A DNA stretch of 64,000 bases, from the NCBI RefSeq assembly GCF_032878975.1, contig NZ_CP043875.1:1914370-1978369 (forward strand), in the 5' to 3' direction. Below, piece by piece: positions 18,947 through 28,700 of the stretch. The notes under the pieces were generated by a model, which ran no database searches, had not been told where the DNA came from, and was given only the letters and a program-made list of their open reading frames with translations. A program made the position numbers and the translations under genes. This DNA comes from Methanoplanus sp. FWC-SCC4 (GTDB lineage Archaea; Halobacteriota; Methanomicrobia; Methanomicrobiales; Methanomicrobiaceae). Position 1 is the first letter of the stretch, and each line of letters opens with the position of its first letter.

Positions 18947-19798
18947 TTACTCCCTCCTTATCAAATGGACACTCAGAACAAAACCTGTAATTGCAAAGAT
19001 TATTGTCAGCGGAGACAATGGTGCAGACATATCGGTTTTTTCATTATTTTCATTTTTAAGATCATTTGAAAGGGACTTTGAAGGAGCGTTTGTCTCGCCT
19101 TTGTATCCGCCTTTATAGACCCTGATCTCGTCAACCCATTTAACAGTGTATCCACTTGTCGAAGGGTAGAGATTATCAAACAGGTGAATCTTTTCAGCAG
19201 GGAAACTCTCCCTCATATCAGTGTTGCCAAATACATGAAGTCCCTGGGGGTTTGTTGAATTGTCGGCAAGGAAAGCAAGCCTCATTCCTGCAAAAAATTC
19301 AGGGGGATAGCCGACACCCTGTTTTTCACCCGACTCTGCATCCTCTCCGTTATACCAGCAGAGAACAAGAGGACCCTGACGAGGGGAGGGCTCGCAGATA
19401 TTTTCATAATCAAATAATACGTTATATCCGTCATTTGCCCTGACCATGACATCATCTGACTCTGACATTCCGCCGACAAGGTCACAGAGATCAGCCACAT
19501 TAGTGCCTTTTACAGCACCTCTGTCCTTGAAATTCCTTGTTTCATTTACATCCCACTGCTCTTCCTTGTCATCAGAAAAAACAGGTCCCTGATGGTAATA
19601 ATGAGTGACTCCGTCACCCATAACAGGCAGGTTACTCTCCATCCAGAGGTAATCAACTGTCTTTTGTTCAAGAACCGTTTCACCATCACTGCTGACTGAA
19701 TAAACAGTGACTTCAGTTGTCGGTCCTGCATATGCAAAACCTGTAGTCATGGCAAAGGTGATTGCCAGAAATATTGCAAAAAATCTAAGTATTTTCAT
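18947..19798 (-). CDS. Secreted protein of the HVFGxxDM family with C-terminal membrane anchor
   Basis: Start at ATG 19798 because GAGGTGA precedes it and the signal peptide then begins MKILRFFAIFLAITFAM; the longer ATG at 19846 adds a charged leader. The single mature domain (residues about 24-225) has blocks LWMESNLPVMGDGVTHYYHQGP, here two segments NLPVMGDG and VTHYYHQGP, then GAVKGTNVADLCDLVGG, RANDGYNVLFDY, RQGPLVLCWYNG, GMRLAFLAD and HVFGNTDM. The C-terminus is a short PLSPL stretch, a hydrophobic helix and a basic RRE tail, an archaeosortase-like or plain anchor. The sequence is a distant, extended relative of the SUOX-like fold. Function unknown. Confidence 0.75.
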   Translation of the reverse strand: MKILRFFAIFLAITFAMTTGFAYAGPTTEVTVYSVSSDGETVLEQKTVDYLWMESNLPVMGDGVTHYYHQGPVFSDDKEEQWDVNETRNFKDRGAVKGTNVADLCDLVGGMSESDDVMVRANDGYNVLFDYENICEPSPRQGPLVLCWYNGEDAESGEKQGVGYPPEFFAGMRLAFLADNSTNPQGLHVFGNTDMRESFPAEKIHLFDNLYPSTSGYTVKWVDEIRVYKGGYKGETNAPSKSLSNDLKNENNEKTDMSAPLSPLTIIFAITGFVLSVHLIRRE

Positions 19799-19802
19799 TA
19801 TT

Positions 19803-20648
19803 TCACCTCGTTTTCTTATAAATAATACAGGACACTCCAAATGCACCGAGAATTACAAATACAGAAAGGGGTGCTTTGGATTCTGCCGGAATATCTTTTG
19901 CACCGGCCTCTTTTAACGGCAGCATCTCAATTTTGCTCACATATTTTACAGAAAGACCGCCCGATGAGGGCCATTCGCCGTTGAAATAGTGGATATATTT
20001 TTCATCAAAAAAATCATTCATATCCTGGTTTCCAAAGACATGATAACCCCAAGGATTTGTGTCCGTGTCTCCAAAGACAACAAGTCTCATTCCGGTATAG
20101 AAATCAGGAGGATATCCTGTACCCTGTCTGTCGCCTTCAGCTGAATTGTCATCCCCGTTATACCAGCAAACTACAAGAGGACCCTGCCTGTTATCAGAAT
20201 AATAAACATTTTTGTATCCGAATTTTTTTGAAAAGCCGTCTTCTGAAGCGATTCGGACTTCATAGTTCTCCGGAAGCCTTCCTGCAAGTTCACAGAGATC
20301 GGCAACATTTGTGCCCTTTACAGCCCCATAATCCCTGCTTAACACATTTTTGTCCTCTGAGGGATTCAGGGGATCGTTTTCATCAAACGTCGGACCCTGC
20401 ATATAGTAATGAGTTACACCGTCACCCATTACCGGGAGGTTTTGTTCAAGCCATTTGTAATCGTATGTTTCATCAAAGAGAACGGTGTTTCCATCCTCTC
20501 CATATTTGATTACCGAAAGCTCTTGTGTTGCCGCAAAACACGGACCTGCCATTGCCAGAAATGCTATAAATATACAGAACAATGAAATTTTGTTCAGATT
20601 AAACAGTCCTGAAAGCTGATTTTCAAAATATAAAATTATACCAGACAT
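19803..20648 (-). CDS. Secreted protein of the HVFGxxDM family with C-terminal membrane anchor (paralogue)
   Basis: A 281-residue paralogue of the next gene. A signal peptide ends near residue 39 (AMAGPCFA). The same blocks occur in order: NLPVMGDGVTHYYMQGPTF, GAVKGTNVADLCELAG, ASEDGFSKKFGY, RQGPLVVCWYNGDD, GMRLVVFGD and HVFGNQDM. The end has a proline-containing APLSVF stretch, a hydrophobic helix and a KKTR tail, again suggesting surface anchoring. Its stop lies 4 bases before the next start, whose ribosome-binding site overlaps this gene's end, so it is part of one operon with its neighbours. One His of the HYYHQGP block is Met here. Confidence 0.75.
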   Translation of the reverse strand: MSGIILYFENQLSGLFNLNKISLFCIFIAFLAMAGPCFAATQELSVIKYGEDGNTVLFDETYDYKWLEQNLPVMGDGVTHYYMQGPTFDENDPLNPSEDKNVLSRDYGAVKGTNVADLCELAGRLPENYEVRIASEDGFSKKFGYKNVYYSDNRQGPLVVCWYNGDDNSAEGDRQGTGYPPDFYTGMRLVVFGDTDTNPWGYHVFGNQDMNDFFDEKYIHYFNGEWPSSGGLSVKYVSKIEMLPLKEAGAKDIPAESKAPLSVFVILGAFGVSCIIYKKTR

Positions 20649-20666
20649 AAAACTAATACCTAAATA

Positions 20667-21932
20667 TCAATAACTCCTGATTTTTTCAGGGCTTTGGGGA
20701 ATATCTCCCGGAAATATCCCCAGTATATCGGACATTTTCCGGGATAACGAATTTTCAAAACAGGAATTTATCTCAAACCTATCCCCGTATTCATTAACCG
20801 GTTTCTGATTTATCTCAGAAGTTTTCTCAGAAAGAATTACAGGGACAAATTCGCACAATGCAGTTTTGCCGTTATCCAAAACATCAATTCTCAGATATCC
20901 GTACACTCCCGGTGAAGATTTCAGATACCCTTCCGGCTTTTCATCAGAAAGGGCGTATAAATTCCCACCTCCCGTTCCGGTTATCAGATAATGAGTCAAA
21001 TCTGAAAAGTAATGCTCATAGGCATGAACATGCCCTGAGAAAACAGCATCAACAGAGTATCTGCTGAAATAACCACTCCATTGATCCCTTATATTTTTCC
21101 ATCCCCCGGGATGCCTTTTATCCGAACTATACGGAGGATGGTGGAAATATACAAATTTTAGATTATTGTTACCAGGAAGACTCTCCTCGATCCAGTCATT
21201 TTGTAAATCCATCAGAGGACAGGCATTTTCATTGCTGTCAAGTGAATAAAAGGATGAATCGCCGCATTCAAAGGAGTACCATTCCGGATAACCAAAATAA
21301 TCATAATATAATGTGCTGTTATCCTCATGGTTACCCGGAGAGGTAAAGACTGATGAATTCCTTAGAACCGGACTCATTTCATTAAAAAATTCATCCCATC
21401 CGGAAACATCCAAACCTTCCGAGACCATATCTCCTGTAAATATTACAAACAATGGTTCCTGACCGGAAATTTCTGATGCAAGCAGGCTCCGGATATAATT
21501 TCCATCACCAGTTCCTCCGCTGGCATGGGTATCTCCAATGACCACAAAAGAAAATCCTCCGGATTTTGGAAAAGTCCTGAAAGTGCAGTCACCTGATTCA
21601 AATCCCTCCCCTGTAATTTTATAATGATATACAGTGTCAGGAACAAGACCTGAAAGTTCTGCACGATATAAGCAGGCAGCCGGATTATAATCCGGTTTTT
21701 CCAGGATTTTTGAATATCCGGCCATCTTTGTATAATTTAATTCATCGTCATAGAATAACTTAAAAGATGATTCTTCACCGGATATCCAGTTTACAAAAGC
21801 TGAGGATTGACCTGTGTTTGTTACATACGGCCCGGATACTTCGGAAATCTGACTATTTGCAGATACTGGCATAGAGGAGACTACTGACACTAAAAGCAGT
21901 GAAGAAATTAAAAGAATAATATTAGTCTGCAA
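20667..21932 (-). CDS. Secreted purple-acid-phosphatase-like metallophosphoesterase
   Basis: Start taken at TTG 21932, which follows the upstream gene's stop by 7 bases, has GGGAGTGTGAGAG before it and yields a textbook signal peptide (TNIILLISSLLLVSVVSS); ATG 21977 is the alternative. An N-terminal fibronectin-like domain with TNTGQSSAFVNWISGEESS precedes the calcineurin-like phosphoesterase core: VIGDTHASGG, FTGDMVSEG, SPGNHED, FHHPPYSS and SGHVHAYEHYF, which supply the two-metal site residues. Such enzymes cleave phosphomono- or diesters outside the cell. Its place inside the SUOX-like operon suggests release of phosphate or of a phosphorylated cofactor, but that is speculation. Confidence 0.8.
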   Translation of the reverse strand: MQTNIILLISSLLLVSVVSSMPVSANSQISEVSGPYVTNTGQSSAFVNWISGEESSFKLFYDDELNYTKMAGYSKILEKPDYNPAACLYRAELSGLVPDTVYHYKITGEGFESGDCTFRTFPKSGGFSFVVIGDTHASGGTGDGNYIRSLLASEISGQEPLFVIFTGDMVSEGLDVSGWDEFFNEMSPVLRNSSVFTSPGNHEDNSTLYYDYFGYPEWYSFECGDSSFYSLDSNENACPLMDLQNDWIEESLPGNNNLKFVYFHHPPYSSDKRHPGGWKNIRDQWSGYFSRYSVDAVFSGHVHAYEHYFSDLTHYLITGTGGGNLYALSDEKPEGYLKSSPGVYGYLRIDVLDNGKTALCEFVPVILSEKTSEINQKPVNEYGDRFEINSCFENSLSRKMSDILGIFPGDIPQSPEKIRSY

Positions 21933-21939
21933 GAAACTC

Positions 21940-24900
21940 TCACACTCCCAGGTTTGCATAGCATTCAAAAGTCTCATACGGCTCTATTGTAACGCTGTCA
22001 ATCTCTTTTTTAGAAGAGCCCGAAACAAGTTTTACCGCATAAGTTCCGATATTCATATCAGTAAAAAGATGAGGAGTTATCTCTCCGGAATATTTCCCGT
22101 TTATGTAGATCTTTGCCCCGTCAGTTTTCGATGTTACATAAAGTCTCCCTGAAGGATATTCTTTCATCTCAACATGAACAACTCCTGCAAATTCCTCATC
22201 CGAGCCCATTAATATCCTCACGGTTCCTGAGGATGGAATATAGCCCGGCTTTGAGAGGGTAACCTCGTGAAAGCCGCAGGAAAGGCCGTCTATTTTATAA
22301 GGTGTTGAAAATCCTGTTCTGAACCCGTCAATAAATATTTCAGCCCCTTTTGGTTCCGATTCAACATAAATCTCATATAACCTGTCATTGTAAGGTTCTA
22401 TTTTAAAATTATGGCTCACACGTGCATCAGGCTGAATATAGTATGAAAGATACCTGTCTTCATCAAGGACTGTAAGATAAGAATCAGAACCTGTAATCTC
22501 GCTCTCGCACGGGATTGTAAGGCCGGAATAAACCCCTTTGAAGCTTACAGAATTATCCTTGTAAACAGCGGAATCGAAACTTATATCCGAACCTTTTGTA
22601 TTCTCCGATTCAGGAACAAAAACACCGCAGACTGAATCACCATACACATAAACACCCAGTGAACCTGTCTTTTCAAGACTTTCTCTTCCTGTGGATGTGG
22701 TTGTTTTTTTCCCAAGAGTCACAGTGTGCCTGCCCGCCTTAATTCCGCTAACAACATCCGGGGTTATCCTGGATGTGTCCTTGTTGTCAATATAGATACT
22801 GAGTCCTTTAGACGGCCCGTTTACATACAGACCACCGGAATTGGAATTTGCAGGAATTTCTGAAAAGAGATCAAATTTTTCCTTGTCAGAAATTATCTTT
22901 GACAAAGATGTCATATCAGCAACAATTTCACAATCAGAACCGGCTGTGACAATCTCATCATAATCCTGATAATAATCCTTTTTTATGCTGAATTTATGCG
23001 ACTCTCCCGCAGGAATAAGAAAAACTTCGGGGGTTGTTTTCCCGGTATAAACACCGTCAAGGTAGATCAGGGCCCCCCGCGGATTGGATTTGACACTGAT
23101 ATCATAATTTTTCTTATTTTGAATGTCTTTGTCTGATTCGGAATTCTTATTTTCCCCTCCGGCCACCTGTAAATCTGTTTCCTTAATTGATACTGAAGAG
23201 ACCTCCTCTTCTCCAAAAATCAGTTTCCAGATTCCGGATATGAATCCTTCCAAAATTCCAACCGATTCGGGCTTTTCACCAACAGCATTCCCAAGGGTTT
23301 CATTTATACCGGTTGTAACTGCTGATTTGTTGTCAGCACCTGAAATTACTGAAGCAGGATTGTCAGCTTTTCTTATATCACCGGCATCTTCATTGCTTTC
23401 ATCAGATGCACCAGTCTTCAGACCTCCGGCTTTATTTATAAGAAAGACATTCCTGGTTTCAATGAGAGCCCCGTTTTTGCTTCCCTCAATGCTCTTAATC
23501 CTGATTTCATTATTGGATTTTTTCATAAAAGGCAATACGTCGCTTTCAAATGATTTCAGGCAGGAATCATCAGTATTTAATACCCCAAACCATTCTTCAT
23601 CATTAAAAAAGACAGAATTTTCTCCTTTTTCAGAAAGTCCGGGAGGATCTTCGGGGCATGAGTATATTATGCTGAGCCGGGCCTCCCCGGGAGATGCTTC
23701 AACATCACCATTCTGGTTTGCCGAAGTGATGAATTCGCCTTCCTCACCTTCCGGATTGGGATTTGCCATTATTATGTCGCAGCCCTCATAACCCCACCAT
23801 AAAATCCGGTCACAGCTCTCATTTTTGACTGTAAGAAAAAGGGCAGCACCGTATGATGTGAATTCAGAATCTGAATTCCCCGTATTTTTTACGGTGATTA
23901 TCTGTTCATCCCCTGATTTCAGGGAATCCTTAACGTCATATGCAAAGGTTTCAGAGTAATAAGAAGGTACATCCTTTGAGAGATCAAAATATTCCCTCTC
24001 GGGCTCCTTCTTTTTACCGTTGAACAATACCTCACATTCAGGTTTTAAACCTGATTTCAAAGAAGTGTCACGTGAATTTCCGATATAAACAAAGAGTCTT
24101 GCTGAATTAATTTCATCACTTTTTGAAATGCCGGTTTTTAAGGTGTACTTTGCAAGATCATCTGATCCTAAAACTTCCGGATTCCCATCCGTTTTTAATA
24201 CAAAAACGCTGCCATTTACAGACCCTTTTTCAAAAAGGCGAAGCTCTTTCCCAAAATATTCGGAAGTCTGCTCCTCCAGGGTAAATTCAAGAGATGTTTG
24301 AGTGCAGAGACTTATGCTGACAGACTTTTCTTCAGAGGGTTTATAGCCATCCTTTTCAACACGGACAAGATAACTGCCCTCATCGAGAGTATCTATATTG
24401 CAGTCTGTCAGGGCGTACTCTTCATCGTCTATGAATACGGTGGCACCAGAAGGTGTGCTCTTTATGTTCAAAATCCCGTTTGGCGGATCGTCATCACTGT
24501 AGATTTCAACCCTGCTGATTTTCTGAATTGATAAACCGGTTGTTGTAGGGTAAACACCATTAAAATAATGCCAGCAATCCTCATCAAGGGATTTCTCCAT
24601 ATCGGTAATCCCAAATACATGATCACCTGTCGGATTTGTGGTAGTGTCTGCGAGGAATACAAGCCTCATTCCCTCACGATAATCTAAAGGCACATAGCCT
24701 GAAGATTCAGAACTGCCGGTATACCATGCAATCACAATCTCACCCTGACGTGACGGGGGGGAATACACATTTTCATATGGAAAATATTTAAAAAAACCAT
24801 CTTCTGAGACTATCTTAACCTCATCACCCTCATCCATCGAGCTGACAAGATCACATATGTCACGAACAGAGCTTCCCTTTACGGCACCCATGTCCTTTGT

Positions 24901-25194
24901 CTCATAATTTATGTCCTCTTCGGGATTCCACATATTGTATGGAAGATCGGGATGGACTTCTTCCCATTTGGCCTCAAAAACGGGACCCTGATGATAATAG
25001 TGGGTGACACCATCCCCGTATACGGGCAGATTTTTCTCCATCCATTTATAATCGATGGTTTTTTCATCAATTACAGTCACTCCGTCGTTTGCATATTTTA
25101 TAGCAGTAATTTCACCGGTGCCTGCAAAGGCCTGTCCGGACAAAGCAGCCAGAAAAACCAGTACGAAAAATAAAACAGTTCTGTTAGCCGGCAT
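21940..25194 (-). CDS. Large secreted PEGA-repeat protein with N-terminal HVFGxxDM domain
   Basis: A 1084-residue secreted protein. After the signal peptide (ending AGQAFA-like, about residue 24) comes one HVFG-type domain: NLPVYGDGVTHYYHQGPVF, GAVKGSSVRDICDLV, RQGEIVIAWY, GMRLVFLAD and HVFGITDM (to about residue 235). PEGA modules follow: SGATVFIDDEEY at about 255, then further copies around 690-760, 770-830, 940-1000 and 1010-1060 (e.g. PKGAEIFIDGFRTG, DGAKIYINGKYSG). Between them lies a DUF3344-like block (DRILWWGYEGCDIIMANP). PEGA domains are surface modules often linked to S-layer or envelope contact. No C-terminal anchor is seen, so it may be held by other surface proteins. Confidence 0.75.
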   Translation of the reverse strand: MPANRTVLFFVLVFLAALSGQAFAGTGEITAIKYANDGVTVIDEKTIDYKWMEKNLPVYGDGVTHYYHQGPVFEAKWEEVHPDLPYNMWNPEEDINYETKDMGAVKGSSVRDICDLVSSMDEGDEVKIVSEDGFFKYFPYENVYSPPSRQGEIVIAWYTGSSESSGYVPLDYREGMRLVFLADTTTNPTGDHVFGITDMEKSLDEDCWHYFNGVYPTTTGLSIQKISRVEIYSDDDPPNGILNIKSTPSGATVFIDDEEYALTDCNIDTLDEGSYLVRVEKDGYKPSEEKSVSISLCTQTSLEFTLEEQTSEYFGKELRLFEKGSVNGSVFVLKTDGNPEVLGSDDLAKYTLKTGISKSDEINSARLFVYIGNSRDTSLKSGLKPECEVLFNGKKKEPEREYFDLSKDVPSYYSETFAYDVKDSLKSGDEQIITVKNTGNSDSEFTSYGAALFLTVKNESCDRILWWGYEGCDIIMANPNPEGEEGEFITSANQNGDVEASPGEARLSIIYSCPEDPPGLSEKGENSVFFNDEEWFGVLNTDDSCLKSFESDVLPFMKKSNNEIRIKSIEGSKNGALIETRNVFLINKAGGLKTGASDESNEDAGDIRKADNPASVISGADNKSAVTTGINETLGNAVGEKPESVGILEGFISGIWKLIFGEEEVSSVSIKETDLQVAGGENKNSESDKDIQNKKNYDISVKSNPRGALIYLDGVYTGKTTPEVFLIPAGESHKFSIKKDYYQDYDEIVTAGSDCEIVADMTSLSKIISDKEKFDLFSEIPANSNSGGLYVNGPSKGLSIYIDNKDTSRITPDVVSGIKAGRHTVTLGKKTTTSTGRESLEKTGSLGVYVYGDSVCGVFVPESENTKGSDISFDSAVYKDNSVSFKGVYSGLTIPCESEITGSDSYLTVLDEDRYLSYYIQPDARVSHNFKIEPYNDRLYEIYVESEPKGAEIFIDGFRTGFSTPYKIDGLSCGFHEVTLSKPGYIPSSGTVRILMGSDEEFAGVVHVEMKEYPSGRLYVTSKTDGAKIYINGKYSGEITPHLFTDMNIGTYAVKLVSGSSKKEIDSVTIEPYETFECYANLGV

Positions 25195-25707
25195 TAGAAT
25201 CTATACCCCTGAAATACGATATTTTCTGATTATAAAAGGTATATACTGAGAGATTAAATAACATTATCATTTTTTATAAGTTAACTTAATTTAATTTATA
25301 AAATTTACTTTTTGCCACAAGTAATGAAAAATAAACGCCGCACCTTCCAAAACACAACAGAAATATCATGCGTGGATAAACAAAGGCCACATATACAGAA
25401 AATGGATATTCAGGGTTTTTTTATAAATAAATTGGTACCGGACAGTTTCCAAAAGTTTTATGGGAAAATAATCTGGCAAAATGATGAGTTAACTACAATA
25501 AGTTAATTAAATCAACCAGGTTGTAAATTAAGTATCCTCTTGATTTTTAAAAATCAAAGCTTGTATTTTTCAACTTTTAGCCTGTAAAAGCTCACCAATA
25601 GGCATTTTTGCCTTACAAATTCTAATATACAACACAAATATAAAATTTACACACCGTAAGGCATTCTGCTTTACATGAAACCACACAATGTTAATGGAGT
25701 TTATTTA
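25195..25707 (+). promoter_or_regulatory. Divergent intergenic region with an operator-like palindrome before the giant surface gene
   Basis: This 513-base AT-rich gap separates the leftward PEGA-protein gene from the rightward giant gene and has no credible coding sequence (the 64-codon frame at 25312-25506 has no family features). For the rightward gene, ATATAAAATT (25638-25647) is a good TATA box and would put the transcript start near 25668. The imperfect palindrome GTAAGGC-ATTCT-GCTTTAC (25656-25674) covers that point, and GCCTTAC occurs again at 25610-25616. GGAG at 25696-25699 is the ribosome-binding site for ATG 25708. Confidence 0.5.
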
Positions 25708-28700
25708 ATGCACAGTAATAAGATGAAAATTATGGCATTAACAGCATTCAGCATTCTGCTGATGCTTTTGTTTGTCATACCGGCCGGTGCGGCAGGCACT
25801 TCTGAAGTCACAATTCAGAAAATTGCCGACGACGGCACTACCGTTCTCAACCAGACGACGGTAACAGCAATGTGGATGGAACAAAACCTGCCTGTACAAG
25901 GTGATGGTGTTACGCATTATTATCACCAGGGCCCGGTATTTGAAGGAGCATGGAATGCATCAAATGGAGACTATAATCCATGGAATCCTGAAGAAGATGT
26001 AAACTGCTATCCCGCAAAAGACCAGGGGGCTGTAAAAGGAACCGATATTAAGGATCTCTGTGATCTTATTGGAGGAGCAGAAGCAGGTGATGAAATCCAG
26101 CTTGTCTCTTCAGATGGTCTTGACCGAACATTTGGTTATTTTAATGTATACACCCCTCCGGACCGCCAGGGAAAAATGGTTCTGACATGGTATAAAGACG
26201 GCCAGTATTCAAATGGCTCATATACTGATGGAATGAAAAATGTCTTTTTCGCAGACAATTCCATAAATCCATGGCAGGAACACATCTTCGGTGCCTGGGA
26301 TATGCATGAATCCTTCGCTGATCAGTACTGGTATAACTACACAGATCAGGGCAAAGAATACCCTTCAACAACAGGACTCGGTGTAAAGTACATAAATAAA
26401 ATCAAAATACTGACAGACGAGCCCGCACCTGCAAAAGATACACTCTTCGACGCAGAACTCACCCTGGAAGATGCCACGTGCACAGTAAATGCAACATCCG
26501 AAGTATCATATGAAGTTGATCAGTTGACACCGCTTGGTGCATTAAAGATGGCATCCCTTGAAGGTGAAGGGTTTAACATAAACGTAACTGACAAGAAATT
26601 TTCAGAGTTATGCATTCTGATGCTTGATGACATAGATCAGTTTATCCGGAAAAACCCGGGATACTGGGAATGTTATGTAAACGGTGCAAAACTTGACGGT
26701 TACAGCAATAATGATACAGAAGGTCTGAATGTAAAAGCACTTTCAGATGGTGACACAGTCAACTTCTATTACGCTGAAGGTTCCTATGACATCGAAGCTG
26801 TAAATGCAGGAAATGCTCTTGCAGAGGTACTAATTACCGTAAATACCACAGCTCCACCTGCTCCGGTTGTTGATACTGTATTCTCGGGAGAAGTTGTACT
26901 TACTAATGAAAACACAACAGTAAGCACAATAGAGGGTGTCGATTACCAGGTAAACAAACTTACACCACTCGGAGCACTAAAAACAGCATCTCTTACAGGT
27001 GAAGGATTTGCCATAAATGTAACAAACAAAAAATTTGATACTCTTGGAATTCTGATGCTAAATGACATTGAAGAACATTTCTTTGTTAAATCAACAGTAG
27101 GATGGGAGTGCTATGTTAACGGCCAATACATGGACGGATACAACAACCCGGATACACAGGGACTTAACATAAAAACACTTCAGGCAGGAGATACCGTAAA
27201 CTTCTATTATGTGGAGATTATGGGGGACAACGAAGCAGAAACTGCACTAAATGCAACAGCAAAGGTCCTTATAACCGTTGCCTCACCTGCACCAGTTGTA
27301 GACACCGTATTTTCAGGAGAAATTACACTCACGGATGAAAACATAACATTAAGCACAATAGAGGGTGTCGATTATCAGGTAAACAAACTTACACCACTCG
27401 GAGCACTAAAAGCAGCATCTCTTACAGGTGAAGGATTTGCCATAAATGTCACAAACAAAAAATTCGATACTCTTGGAATTCTGATGCTAAATGACATTGA
27501 AGAACACTTCTTTGTTAAATCAACAGCAGGATGGGAATGCTATGTTAACGGCCAATACATGGACGGATACAACAACCCGGATACACAGGGACTTAACATA
27601 AAAACACTTTCAGGCGGAGATACCGTAAACTTCTACTATGTAGAAATTATGGGGGACAACGAAGCAGGAACAGCACAAAATGCAACAGCAAAGGTTCTTA
27701 TAACCGTTGACTCAGTAAATCCTGATGCTGATTATATATACAACGGAGAAGTTCTCCTCTCAGACGGGAATACCACAGTTACTGCACCAGGCGGTGCTAC
27801 TTATGAGGTAAAACAGCTCACACCACTCGGGGCACTGCAGGTTGCTTCAGAACAGGGTGACGGATTCGCATTCAATGTATCCGACAAGAAGATGCTTCCT
27901 GGATCAGACAAACCAGGACTGATGCTTCTGGATGACATTGAAAGCTACATGTACGTGGATGGCAAAAGCTGGTGCTGTTTTGTTAACGGGGTGCTGCTTG
28001 ATGACTGGAACAATTACCTGACAGACGGATTCAACCTAAAAACAGTTGCAAACGGGGATAAAGTAGTCTTTTGCTACGGAACAAAAGGCCTTACAACTCT
28101 TGAAAATGCAGAAGCAGTCGTTAAAATGACAGTAAGCACAAGTGTTGAACCACCGGTTTCATGGAAGATATCACTCACCGGAAAAAACTCTGCTGAAGTT
28201 ACAAAAACTCAGTATGAAGCTGATGTTTTGGAACGCGGTGTTGAATACACAGATGCAGACGGTACATGGAAAGGTCTTCCACTCTATTGTGTTGTTGGAA
28301 AGATAGACGATGATGACCCGGAAACATTTAATGAAGCTCTTGCCGCAGAGGGTTATTCCATAAAGCTGACATGCACTGACGGCTCTTATTCAATCAACTT
28401 TGAAAGCTCCGATATCGCAAACAGCAACGACTACATTCTGGCAAACACACTTGACGGTGAGATACTCCCTGAGACAATCGGAGAAGACAAACCATGCTTC
28501 CCCCTGAGAATGATAGGAAATCAGGTCGCTGCAGGTCAGCTGATAGGCAGCGTTTCCACAATTGAGCTTATCGGACTTCCGGAGGAACCAAAAGGATGGA
28601 ACCTTAAAATCAACGGTGTCTTAAACGACACAATCACACAGGCAGAATTTGAAGAGGGAGGCTGCCACAGGATAAACTGGACAGATCCAAACGGAGACGT

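Noticed and set aside
23123-23791. 222-codon plus-strand frame opposite the PEGA-protein gene
   Set aside because: It is antisense to a well-supported domain protein and has serine/proline-rich composition typical of a shadow frame.
25312-25506. 64-codon plus-strand frame in the surface-island intergenic region
   Set aside because: Its coding looks like AT-rich random sequence, it has no ribosome-binding site or family features, and it lies in a region better explained as regulatory.
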